In this document: piece by piece, positions 1 through 11,600 of the stretch | How positions within the stretch are numbered: position 1 is the first letter of the stretch | Layout: every line of letters starts with the position of its first letter | Assembly: GCA_942486035.1 (NCBI GenBank) | Contig: CALNXK010000184.1 | Location: 62,001-126,000, forward strand | Direction: 5' to 3' | Length of the DNA: 64,000 bases | Origin: Porites lobata | Taxonomy: Eukaryota > Cnidaria > Anthozoa > Scleractinia > Poritidae | Notes under the pieces: model-generated | Seen by the model: the letters and a program-made list of their open reading frames with translations, nothing else | What the model was told of the DNA's origin: nothing | Databases searched by the model: none | Made by a program: the position numbers and the translations under genes

Positions 1-430
1 GTCAAACCTCCATGTGCGACCAGCTCTCGTAAGCGACCACTTCCCCTAAGCGACCACCTATCCAAAACACCAAAACTTTCCCAGTTTAAATATTAAAGTT
101 GGAGCCCCTCGTAATCGACCACCTTCTGTAAACGACCGCGACCACTATTTGGGGCTGACGGCTTAAAGATTTTCTATTGTTTTTAACCTCTTGTAAGCGA
201 CCACTTGACGACTTTTCCGCTCTCTTATGGTCTCTGTGTGCACTATCCTACTTAGAATATACGAAGAGCTTTAGTAACAACATGGAACTGCACATGTCGT
301 AACTTGGAAATTGCATGCAATAAATTCTCTTCCTTAAAGTAGATGTGTCCGGACTTCTTCTCGGAAGAAAACCCCGTTGGTTCGATTCCCGTAAGCGACC
401 ACCAAGTCTTCGCATTTTGGGTGGTCGGCT
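1..430. mobile_element. AAGCGACCAC-repeat element, pogo-like, cut by the window edge
   Basis: Begins GTCAAACCTCC and carries several TAAGCGACCACC motifs (near 30, 45, 110, 190, 390). This is the repeat style of pogo-type non-autonomous elements. The 5' terminus is outside the window. Confidence 0.45.
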
Positions 431-849
431 GTACAATATAAAAACACGCCAAATTGATTTTCAACATCCGCGCGGAAGAGGTCATTCGAGGTCGTGTTCC
501 CTGGACGGAAACGTACCTGGTGATGCCATCGAAACCTGAAGACACAGTTTCTTTGACAATGGGGAATTTTAGACCTGAGCCTAGGATCAAGTAACACCAA
601 TAACTGGTTAGCGGATAACTTAAAAAACACGTCACCTCACTGAGTTGTGCATTTGAGCCCGCGATACAGTCATGTGGCACTGGCCAGCGAATACCCTTTT
701 TGATAGCTGTCAATTGACCAAAACATGGATGTCCACTGTCAACTTAAACACAGATTGTATATGCCTTGGACGCCTAGCAGCCAATCAGAGGGCGCGTACT
801 TCTGTAGCCATATAATATATGTCCTATACTGCGGCCAATATTTACTAAT

Positions 850-3025
850 AAGAACAAAATAAATTACCGGAAATGTTGTGTTGTCGTTACGACCTATGCA
901 CGCTGTGTTGACCCAGTTTGAAAGTCAAACTTTTCATGAACTGACACTAATCCCTTAAATAAAGTGCATGAAAAGATGGACGTTTGAATCAGTAAAAGTC
1001 CGACATGTATAATTTCGGTCGACCCATTCGTTTCAAACGTCGACCGCTTGACCTTCCGTATCTAATGCATATATTACTAATGATTTATTTTCACTGGTAA
1101 GCATTGTAAATCATTGTAAATCGTGAAAAAAATGAGTCCGATTAATAAAATTCGACTTTTGAATAAACCGTCGAACTTATACCATTTGGGTATCAAAGGT
1201 TCGGTCAGCATTTTCGTGATCGAAACATGTGAAAAGTTGAACGTTTGAACCGTGCATTAATGCCATTGCAAACAATTTAGCGTAATGATCACTCTTTTCA
1301 CCTTCCTCGAATGCCTTCAGGCCAGTGTTTCCCCGGATTTCTAGTGCAACAAGACTGACATTTACAACATATGGTTACAAAATAAATTTCCAGTCAGTTC
1401 TACTGCATATACGTCCTGGTCTCGCACTTATTAACCCCTTAAGCTCCAATAATATCAACATGCACATTCTCAATATTGTTCTTCATACAATTCTTATAAT
1501 ACCTCTGGAGAGAATTTGTTTAAACATCAAGGCATTTCATCTTGAGTGATCATTGCCTTCATTCTCATGACCTGTATTTTTTATTACACTGTGTTATTGC
1601 TAGGAGAAATCATGATGCTGGTCATTATTAGGGCTCTGATGTTGATTTAAGTTTTATTGAGGAAGTTTGCTTGCTGTGTTCTTTATGTCTATAGAAAACA
1701 GCACACTGTAAATGTTTAAATATATCATTTTTTGATGATCATTTTGCAAAACGCACGTGAACATAAACCCAAAATTGACACAACCCACTTCATACTTTTG
1801 TTTGTTCTTATGACTAATTCATATTTACCGTCGAAACAGATTCTGCAAAGCTCAATACAGAACTAAAATCTTCCAGCGGGCGTGTGTTTGCATAATTACA
1901 TACAAAAGTAATGTAAAGCTATGGGGCTTTTTTGCGGACTAAATTTCGAACGTGAATACATCAATGTTTTGTTAAATTCATTATTGTTATGCGTAATAAA
2001 ACAAATTGGAAAATAACATAAATCAATTTTGACCGGGGTACATCAAGTTCGAATGCTATACATCGATGTTGTTTAGCATAAATCGCTTTTCCGAATCATT
2101 CGAGCGTGACCGTATACAACTAAAAGATGTTCAATAAAACTAAAAGATGAGGAAGCGGAAATAGAAATGACCGGAAGTCACATAAAAGAAGAGGCCCCTG
2201 GAACTAACACTTCCAATATGGCGGAAATAAAGACAGGAGATTAGGTGAACCACACACGTTTGAAAAGCATTATGCAGGGTGCACGTATTTGGTTGCCCAA
2301 CATCGAAGGATTTTTTACATCTTTGGGTAGGCTACTGGAAAGTGCAGAAGGGCAAAGGAACACTGCGGAATTCCCCGGCGATGCCTCGTTATCTGAAACC
2401 TTGCATTAATTTCTTCCTCAGCGGAGGAAAATTCCGCACTGCTACTGTTCTCCGCCCTATTTGGGTTTCCCGATTGCGTCTGTAAATTAGTTACGGCATG
2501 TAAGATGGTGCGAACAAAATCTTGGGCAAATCTAGATCTCGTGTTGTTTTCTGAGTTACTATCCCGGTCTGACATGTTGGTTAGAGAGAACAAACATTGG
2601 CGAAAGCGCGGGAAAACTAACGTCATTTGGACCGGACTTTATTACTTCCTGTTTCCGGTCATTTCTATTTCCGCTTCCTCATCTTTTAGTTTTATTGAAC
2701 ATCTTTTAGTTGTATACGGTCACGCTCGAATGATTCGGAAAAGCGATTTATGCTAAACAACATCGATGCATAGCATTCGAACTTGATGTACCCCGGTCGA
2801 AATTGATTTATGTTATTTTCCAATTTGTATTATTACGCATAACAATAATGAATTTAACAAAACATTGATGTATTCACGTTCGAAATTTTGTCCGCAAAAA
2901 AGCCCCATATAAAGCACTAACACAAATAACTTAAGCCTAAGCGAGTGCTACAAGTCTACGAAGACTAGAGACCTACATCGTTTCAAAATTCGAGTCTTCG
3001 AGACGGCCTAAACTATAATCCTCCA
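850..3025. repeat. duplicated block, copy 1 (partner at 27038-28130)
   Basis: Long near-identical direct match to 27038-28130, including GACCCAGTTTGAAAGTCAAA and the stretch around TTTCCCCGGATTTCTAGTGC. The match is interrupted here by the 990-bp transposon. A 74-codon frame exists in both copies, but its differences are mostly amino-acid changing, so it is not treated as a gene. A shorter third piece lies at 24351-24497. Confidence 0.8.
1920..2909. mobile_element. 990-bp DNA transposon with about 256-bp terminal inverted repeats
   Basis: The left end TATGGGGCTTTTTTGCGGA is mirrored by TCCGCAAAAAAGCCCCATA at the right end, and the match continues inward about 256 bp on each side (1920-2175 and 2652-2909). 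TAAAGC is duplicated at both flanks (1914-1919 and 2910-2915). The paralogous block at 28030 reads AGCTAAGCACTAAC without the element. The interior has a 103-codon - strand frame (2315-2626) containing MSDRDSNSENNTRSRFAQDF; no transposase is recognisable, so it is non-autonomous or carries a captured host piece. Confidence 0.8.
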
Positions 3026-4494
3026 GGAGCAAGACAGAGAATCAGAGAATTCGCGATTGGGTTGACATTTTACGAATCTTAATTCCTATTTATATTCACG
3101 ACTAAGAGACGGGAATGGGTGTGCAGCTCGAACTATGGAGCCTGAGTATTTAATGCCGTCCAAATAACATACAAAGTTCAACGTCATAACTAAAGAATGG
3201 TACACAAATATTCCTAAATAAAGTCACTCAGGCTAAACTATTCACGTGCGCCGCCTGATACGAAAACCCAAAAACCCAATGGGAAAAAATTGGGAACGTA
3301 TTCCCCAACCGATACGGTCGCACAACCCCTGGGGGTTAAAGGTAAAAAATCAATCGATAGATGAATAAAGTAAGATATAAAAATAAAATTTGATAGTTCG
3401 AGAGATGAATGAGATGAATACATTATAACTGTCAAAACCTTATATACCTTACAACAATAGAGTCAATTAACGCCATAGCGGCTCACGTGCGTTCATACCA
3501 ACAGGAAAGTATTTACATTCTCTGTCACTGCCACTACGTTTAGCTCCGCCGAATGTAAATACATCACTTTTAGATTGATCATCAAAATAACCATTCAGAA
3601 TACATCTTGTAATATTTGGTGGTGTCGACGGAAGATTACAAGATGATAGTAGCATTGTGGTTTTGGTACTGCTGGGGAACTGTGGCCTCATTCAAAATCT
3701 CTGCCCCTTTGAAATTTTACTGAAAATTCAAATATAAACTACTAAAAAATCATCTTTGTTCTACGGATGTGAAAGAGTGAGAAAGCCAACATATAAAAAA
3801 CCAACACATAAAAAAGCAAACAAACAACCCTACCATTTTGTTGGAAAATGGCTTGATGCCATGTCACATGTCATATCTCCTAACCACACATACCAACCAA
3901 CTGTTAGCTCAATTTGCTTATAATGCGTGTACCTAGGCGTCTACCTAGGCGTTGATTTTATAGTTTATGTATTTTTAAATTTGTAATTTAAATTTGATAA
4001 TCTGTTAAGGTCTACTTTAGCCATTGGTGGTCATTTTATATCATTGAATTTTTTAATTTGAGCAAAGAAAATATATCAAGGTACCTTCCAGAGGACACAA
4101 ATAACTGAGGAGGCCAAGAGTGTCAGCACGTTTCAGCACGATTTGTGGCATTACGTGAACAGGAAGTTAAAAAAAAAGTAAGTTTGCGGCTGGATCGATC
4201 TGAATGAGTGCTAAACTTAGAAGACTCTTACCTGCTATTCGGTCACGTATGTCAACTTCTAAAAGGATTTTTGATTTGAGCCTTCTATTTACGATACTTT
4301 TTGGAGCGTAAAAAGTTATTTAGAATGAATGCCGAGTTCAGGCTAAAGTAACTTATTACAGCCAAAGTGCTCTTCATGCCAATGTTGAAGCTCTATCCGA
4401 TTTTACGTTTATTTCATGAGTTCTAAAGCTGCATTGTTTCATTCTTGGTTTTTTAATCCCTTTTTTAGCTAGCGATACGTGCTCGAGCAAATTT

Positions 4495-5370
4495 AAAACC
4501 GATAAGGTTTAACTGTTTACTTGTACAACGATATTTCTCGCGTGCTTAAGCTTACGCGGAAGATGATTGTGGTAACCTAAAAAAAGGCCTTTTTTGCGGT
4601 AAACTGGCACGCACTGTTGGTCCTGGTAACGAATTAAGTCAGTGGCGGATCAGTGGAGGGACCCGGGAGCCCCCGTTAAGACCGCCCCCCCTCCTTATAC
4701 CAGGGTCAAAGTTGATCTCTGTTGTTTGCAACTTCAAAAATAATGCTCAGGAGACACATTTGCTTGTCTCAAATTTCTGATTTTGTCATTTACATGAAAT
4801 TTCTCTGAAACAGGCTTTAGTCCTGGGAATTGGCACATCACTTGAGTACAAATGTGCCTAGAAACGAGTTAAAAAATTTAATTCATTTAAGGGACATGTC
4901 AAACGAAAAGGCTGAATTGGCAGCAGTTCAAACAGTTCAAAGCAAACTAATATCGAAAATCCGGGGGGTACTCCCTTAAATAGGCTATATAGGTATGTGT
5001 GGCACAAAAGGGTATAGTTTTTTAGCCCTTCAATTTTGGCCTGAAATAGGGTATGGTTTGTGCACTCTAGTCTTGATTTAAGGGTCAGGTCTGAAATAGG
5101 GTATTGAAAATCACAGATTTGGTCTGAAATAGGGTAAGGGTTTCAGGAAGCGTGCCGCACACCCCCACCTAATTTTTCTGGTATTCCTCCTCCCCGGGGG
5201 GTCCAAAACGCGTGCCTACGGACCGATACAGTTTCACTGTTTACTTGTATATTCGATATGTGTATAATTATATAGTTTTATAAATGAAGGGGCATGAAAA
5301 AAACGACAGCCACTATTAAATAGGCAGCAGTTCAGACAGTTCAAGGAAAACTGTCAAGATGTCGAAAATC
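4495..5370 (+). repeat. partial duplication of the avidin A 5' region
   Basis: The stretch around 4919-4962 (GGCAGCAGTTCAAACAGTTC, then ATATCGAAAATC) repeats 5324-5371 just before and across the start codon of avidin A (GGCAGCAGTTCAGACAGTTC, then ATGTCGAAAATC). In the upstream copy the ATG is ATA, so it cannot start translation. A second matching segment (CTGTTTACTTGTA with nearby CGATA) lies near 4510 and 5235. An inverted-repeat element of the GGGGTACTC type (about 4963-5208) separates the copies. Confidence 0.6.
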
Positions 5371-5575
5371 AACCTGGTTTTTGTAGTCTTCGCGGTCCTT
5401 GCCTTTGTGTGTATCACAGCTGGCAAGAACTGCGAGACCCTAAACGGCACATGGTATAATCAGCGTGGAGACGAACTTTATCTTGAACGCAAAAGTGACG
5501 GCAGACTTGTGGGTGAATACAGGACTGAAGAACAAAGACAGAATCGCTCAGCAGTGGCACACTCTGCTGCGCTGG
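5359..5575 (+). CDS. avidin gene A, exon 1 (signal peptide and first half of domain 1)
   Basis: ATG follows CTGTCAAG. The first 22 residues form a hydrophobic signal sequence, followed by GKNCETLNGTWYNQRG, the opening strands of an avidin barrel. The exon ends in phase 1 at a GTGAGT donor. Compared with exon 1 of gene C, the biotin-contact Leu and Ser of the NQLGS motif are Arg and Asp here. This is the only candidate exon 1 between the window start and 38 kb, so it could serve the exon at 21283, the one at 28321, or both. Confidence 0.82.
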
Positions 5576-8500
5576 GTGAGTACGTGAGATTTTTCTTTGA
5601 TTTTCCTCTCTTTCCTTATGAATACACCACACTGAAAATTAAAAAGATCTGTTTCAGCTAAAAAAGAAGTACCAATTTAGCCCCTCAGGCCTAAAGTCTG
5701 ATTTAAGCACTCCTTACAAGGTATGTAAAATATCTGTTCGGAGAAGAAAATATTGCCCAGAATTTTCTATCACTAGAGGACGGCTAAAAATTTCTAGATA
5801 ACCGTTCCATTCATGTACAATTTTCGAAGCTTATCTAATAAATCCCCTACGATTTCCTCAAGTTTAATATTCACATTTTACTTCCCAAGTCAGGCTATTT
5901 TTCTGAGAAAAAAGGAAACCTAAGATCTTCGGATTCAAAAATGTGGAGAGTCGGGAATCAGAAAATGTCTCACTTTCGTAATACGTCAAATTCCATCTAA
6001 AAATTTCGGGGAAGAAATACTCAAGCCCTTATAATTTCGAAAAGACTCAAGTTCCCCTAGGATGACCGAACAGATACAAATGTTATAGCGCATTCCTACA
6101 GCTCTAAAACTACTCTGTATAGCCCAAAAAGTGTTTTCAATGTATTTAGCTGATTTAGGAGGAAACTGTCGTTGGGTACCCCTGACAACAGCCCCATCAA
6201 AAGCCTATTCTAGCCCACGCTGATGCCCATTTCAACCCTTGGCAAATCAGTGCTATTAAATGGACCGTGTTAGCCCTGATAAAGGGAGTCACTAAAAATT
6301 AGAGCCAAAATCAGGACAGCATTTTACTCACCGAACGACCCCATTTTTAGGGCTAAAACAGATCTATCTGATTTACAGCGTACATACTAATTAGGCCCAG
6401 TTAAGCCAAGCTGTGGTTGATTTACCTCGGGCTCTTCACCCATATTACATTTGAGGCCCTGTCAGTTCTGGTGACTTTGATTGCAGTGTTAGAGAGCGGC
6501 TTACATCACTGTAAAGAATAACAACAGATTCTATTGTATAGATAGGCGATTGTTTTCACTGTCACGCAACCAAAAAAATACCTGATACTCAGGTTAATTG
6601 GAAACCGTCAAGTGGGAGAACGTCTTTGTGGCCCACAGTTTCTGAGTTATTTACCGAAACGTTTCACGCACCTTCGGAGCTTTGTATGGAGACGCTATAT
6701 TGGTGTACCGTTTTGGTGCACCAATTGATGGTTTTCACGGTGACGTCATCAGATTGCAAAGTCAAAAAAGCGAGGTTTTACGAATTCTTATTTACACTAG
6801 GTTGAAGATTAGTAGGAAATACATCTTTGTACAAGTTTCCAGCCCCGAAGCATGTTTCATTTCGAAAATACAGCAGTTTGAAGTTCCGAGTTTTCACAGT
6901 GCGTGACACCAAAAGAGGAATGCTATCTCCTTGAAAAAAAGTCTCTCCTCTTGATTTTCAGCAGTTTAACCATTTCAAGTATTAGAAGATATGTTTATGC
7001 GCAAGTATGCTAGTTCTCGAGTGAAAAGGAAGAGCTTTTATAGAAAAAGTGAACTCCAGATGTTTTTGTTGATTTCCGGCGGCCATATTGGTGGACAGTT
7101 TCTGTCCACCAGTATGGCGGCTCCATACAAAGCTCTACAAAGGTGCGTGAAATATTTCGGTAACTAACTCAGAAACTGTGGGCCACAAAGACCTGAGACT
7201 TGGACAAATTGTTTATATATTAGTCTTTTATAACATTTCATTTTCTTGGCTTCTTCCACTGGACGGTTTCAAATGTATTTTTTTGTGCCGTGTTTATTGC
7301 GTGACAGTGAAAACGAAGAATATGGCCGCCGGAAATCAACCAAAACATGTGGAGGTCACTTTTTCTATAAAAGCTCTTTCTTTTCAGTCGAGAACTAGCA
7401 TACGTGCGCATAAACATATCTTCTAATACTTGAAATGGTTATACTGCTGAAAATCAAGAGGAGAGAGTTTTTTTTCAACGAGACAGCATTCCTATTTTGG
7501 TGTCACGCACTGTGAAAACTCGGACGTTCAAATTACTATATTTTCGAAATGAAACGTGCTTCGGTACTGGAAACTTGTACAAAGATTTATTTTTTGTTTA
7601 TCTTCAACCTGGTGTAAATAAGAATTCGTAAAACCTCGCTGAAAATCATCTATAAAAGCTGTAGTCATGCAGTTCAATTTCTCGTGACCTGATTTTCGAC
7701 CTCCAGATTTTGTTCACATTTAAACCTTACGATACCAAATGAATGCTTTTCGTTTGTACACTCTGTCATTTTAAACTGTAATAAATGACCGAAGATCCTT
7801 TAGTACCGAAAATTCCCGGGGGAGGGGGGGTACTTGCTTACGAGAGGCTAATGGAGCTATAAAAGCGTTCAAAAAGGGGGTACTTTACCATGGGGAAGAT
7901 TGTAATAGAGGGCCAAAAAATGACCCTCCAATACTCGAGCCCGCGTTTTTATTGGTCAATAGGTGACCTTACATGACGTACTTGCTGGGTTGTTTGCCAC
8001 TCGCTTGGCTTGGTCGATCGCTTGTCAGTTGTCAACCGTCGCGTGGTAGGTGCTGTGCTGCCGTTGTACCATGCCAAAACGTTCTCCCGCAAAGAGAGAT
8101 TTTAGAGATAACGGGGAGAGAAAAATAAAAAGAGCAAAGAAAGTGCTTCTTCATCAACCAGCAAAGTGGATGAAGATTTGGTAAGATCTTTCTGTTTGTT
8201 TTCTGTTATGGCACCCCTTTTCACCTTTTCTCGTATTAGGGGTAAGCTCATATGATTTCTTGTTCAACTTTTTTGGAATGAAAAAAGCGTTTAATTCACG
8301 AGGAAGCTAACATATTTTTTATACTACTGAGTTGATCATCGTTAAAAAGGGAACATGTTCTTTTTTCCATGATCGAGGGCAAGCTACCACGACATATGAC
8401 ATGAAGAGCTTTGTTTTTGTACTAGCATGATTTGTAGTGATATTTGGCATAAATACCACGAGTGATATTTCGAAATTGTTATACGTAATTTCAAATTTGA

Positions 8501-8601
8501 GACAATTTTGAAATATCACCCGTGGTATTTATGCCAAATATCATGTACAAATCATGCTATTATTTGTTTATACTACTACCTGCAAAAGGTTTGTAATTTT
8601 C

Positions 8602-8634
<33 letters not shown>

Positions 8635-11600
8635 ACTGCTCTAAGCCAATCAAATTGCAGTAATTTGTCATGTGGTAGGGTAAGGCGTCTAATCTGTCGA
8701 TTTCCAGGGTTTACCTCGTTGTAAGAACCTGTGAACTTTTTCTTTGTTTCGCACCTTTTGTTTTTCTGTATTCTATTGCATTGACTTCTTTGTTTCCTCT
8801 GTTTACGTCACTTGTGAGTTTAACAGGTTCTTACACCGAGGATGAGCTGATTGCCATTTATGGAAATCAAAAAGCAACCTTGAACTTTAGACCATAACAA
8901 ATAAATATATGGCAGCACTCCTTCATACTTTATCTATCGATAGTTGGCACTACAGCTGCCCCCGCTCTGTATGTATCGTGGTCGGTCAATAGTCTTCTTG
9001 TTTGTGTAGCTCTTTAAAAAACAGATTCATAATGGATATTTTCACACATATTGTTTCATGCAGTGATTCAGTTCGATTTTAAAGCAGCTCAGATCAAACC
9101 ATTCTCAGTTTCGAGAATATTTTATTCTAAAATATAAGCAAAGATTTGATTAGAAGTTGTAATTCTTCACTATTTCTCTTTTACTTTTAATTTGAAATGT
9201 TTGATCACATTGCTCTTGGGTGTTCTAGTCATTTAACTTTTAAGACAATACGCTAATGAGAATTCGATGAAGAGAATTGTTTCATTATGATGGAAAGATA
9301 TCTGTTGAAGAGCAGTATTCACCATTTTGCATTCCGCAAGAGATACTGAAAGCAAAGTTTATGCAACAATATTGGGAGGGGGCAGACAGACAAGGTGTAT
9401 TAGGGAATGCAAAAATAACAAATACTTGTGGTTATATAAATGTCACTTAAGATTTGAACAAGTTGAGTAATTCATAAGTTTTTTGGCAAGTCTTAGTTAC
9501 ATGTAGCTGAACCATACATTTATAACAAATATGGAAACCTTGGAAGTTTAGCTCTGTGGATTTGACCTTAAAGTGGAAATCAAAGTTCTATTGTAAGATG
9601 ATACAAGATATTTTTATTTCCTCAAATACAAGCCATCCCTTTATTAACCACCTCCCTCAAATACACCGAATGCAAATATGGCGGACCTCTCGGCCGGCCC
9701 GGGTCTAGTTGCGCGAAAGCGAGGCTAGTGAGGCCTCAAGAGTTTTGTTTTGACTGCGCGGCTTAGCGATTGAGTCGATCGATATGTTTTGCTTCGAGCT
9801 GTTGCATGCCTGAGGGCCACAAAAAAGAAGATTTTACTCTAGCTGGAATAGCCTTTATTTCCCCGAGGTCTTTTCACAAAGAAAGTTAAAGATTCATGCG
9901 ATTCGGCGCGGCGATGGGAAGCACTTCTTAACTGCGAAAGTATGCTCGCTTCACTTGCTTTAGATGAGAGGACTCACGAAAGTATTTGAATGAAATAATT
10001 TTCACAAGAGATGGTGCTGTTCCAAGATGTCTGCATGGTCTGTTATTTATCCAAAAGAAGGTAAACATTCTCGAGTACGGGAGCATCCGCTGTGGACTGT
10101 AAGATCTTTTAGATTTCACGCTGAAAACAGCTGCATTAAAATATAACAACAACAATAACAATCGCCTGTTAATCCTACAAGCGTGGCCTGTGAAACTATG
10201 TAAGAACCAGAAGAAAGCGACATATTTCAAGAACAGTCCTTGACCAAAGTGCACTGAAAAAACTAACAGAGGAACCGTTGCCAACTAAGAAAGTAAGAAG
10301 AAGGAAAAAGGTTCTGGCAGAGAAAGAGCGTGCAAGTATTCGAGCATTGTATTTGACCTTGCGCGTGATCACAGTTTAGCAACTTGTCGAATGGTTTCGA
10401 GATAAACTAACAGCGATTTTCCAAAAATTGCTTCTTTTATGGCATTGCTCAATCTCTTAAACACAGGGTCGTGAAGACTGTGAAAACATTCGGCCTTGTT
10501 GTCTGTCGTTGTGTCGAGCCCTGAGAGCGCCTAAAGATTGGTAAGTCGCGACGGCGGATTCACTCGTTCTCGAGGATATTTACCTTTCCTTGGTAGGAGA
10601 ACGGACAAAGCAAACTTGAAACAGAACCATGAATCTTTCAGTTATTCACCCATTCTAATAGTTTCGTGAGTCTTCTCTTCTGAATGAAGTGAAGCGAGCT
10701 CACTTTCGTTCTTTTAACTCCGTAATAGTAAAGTGCCTCCATTCGCCGCGCCGAATCGCTTGAATCCATTTCTTTCTTCGTAAAGAACCTTGGCAAAGCA
10801 AAAATAATCAACTTTCGTCTCTGCTGGACTTACATCTCCTCTTTGATGGCTCTTAAGCACGTAACAACTCGAAGGAAACCATATTGATCGACTGAATCGC
10901 TAAGACGCGCTGTCAAAACAAAACTATCGAGGCCTCACTAGCCTCGCTTTCGCGCAACTAGACCCGGGCCGACCGAGAGATCCGCCATATTTGCATTCGG
11001 TGTATAAGAAAATCTTTTCTAGTAATAGTTGACAATACAGCTCCACCCCCTCTGTATATCGTCAGTCAATAGTATTCTTGGTCATTGTGTAGCTCTTTGA
11101 AATATACCAATTCATGATCAAAGATTTTCACACATATTCTATACAGAAGGTGAGAGTGAAAACAGTAAACAAAAGGTTCCATGCACTGTTTCAGTTCGAT
11201 TTACACAGCTATGATCTGAAAGCATTCTCTGTTTTGAGAATAGTTTATTTTTAACCATTGCAAAAGATTTAATTATTAGAGGTTAAAGTTTTACAAGAAG
11301 TTCATTTTATTTGCCTGAAATTAAGCCTTAGAAATTAAAAGGTTTGATCAATAATTGCTCACAGATGTCCTTCAGGGGATTAAGTATTAGAAATGGCTAG
11401 AACATGCCAAAGAGATAGAGAAAGAGATCAAAGATCTGTGAACTTGTGTCTGGCAAACTATCCAAGTGTTTATATACACGGTCATACACACCTTATAACC
11501 TCATCTCCGCTTAACGATGTAACATTTCCCAAGCATTCATTATATAGAGGTGTTCGATATAGCAAACCCTCCACTTAACTAACACATTTTCCCAGTCCCT

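Noticed and set aside
340..420. GGTTCGATTCC, like a tRNA B box
   Set aside because: No A box and no cloverleaf in the preceding 60 bases; it is part of a repeat.
1325..1549. 74-codon frame repeated at 27492-27716
   Set aside because: Shared only because the block is duplicated. Changes such as T/I, H/Y and P/L are not biased to silent sites.
10000..10284. 118-codon - strand frame in the 1.34-kb transposon as a transposase
   Set aside because: No catalytic motif or DNA-binding domain recognisable; composition fits chance.
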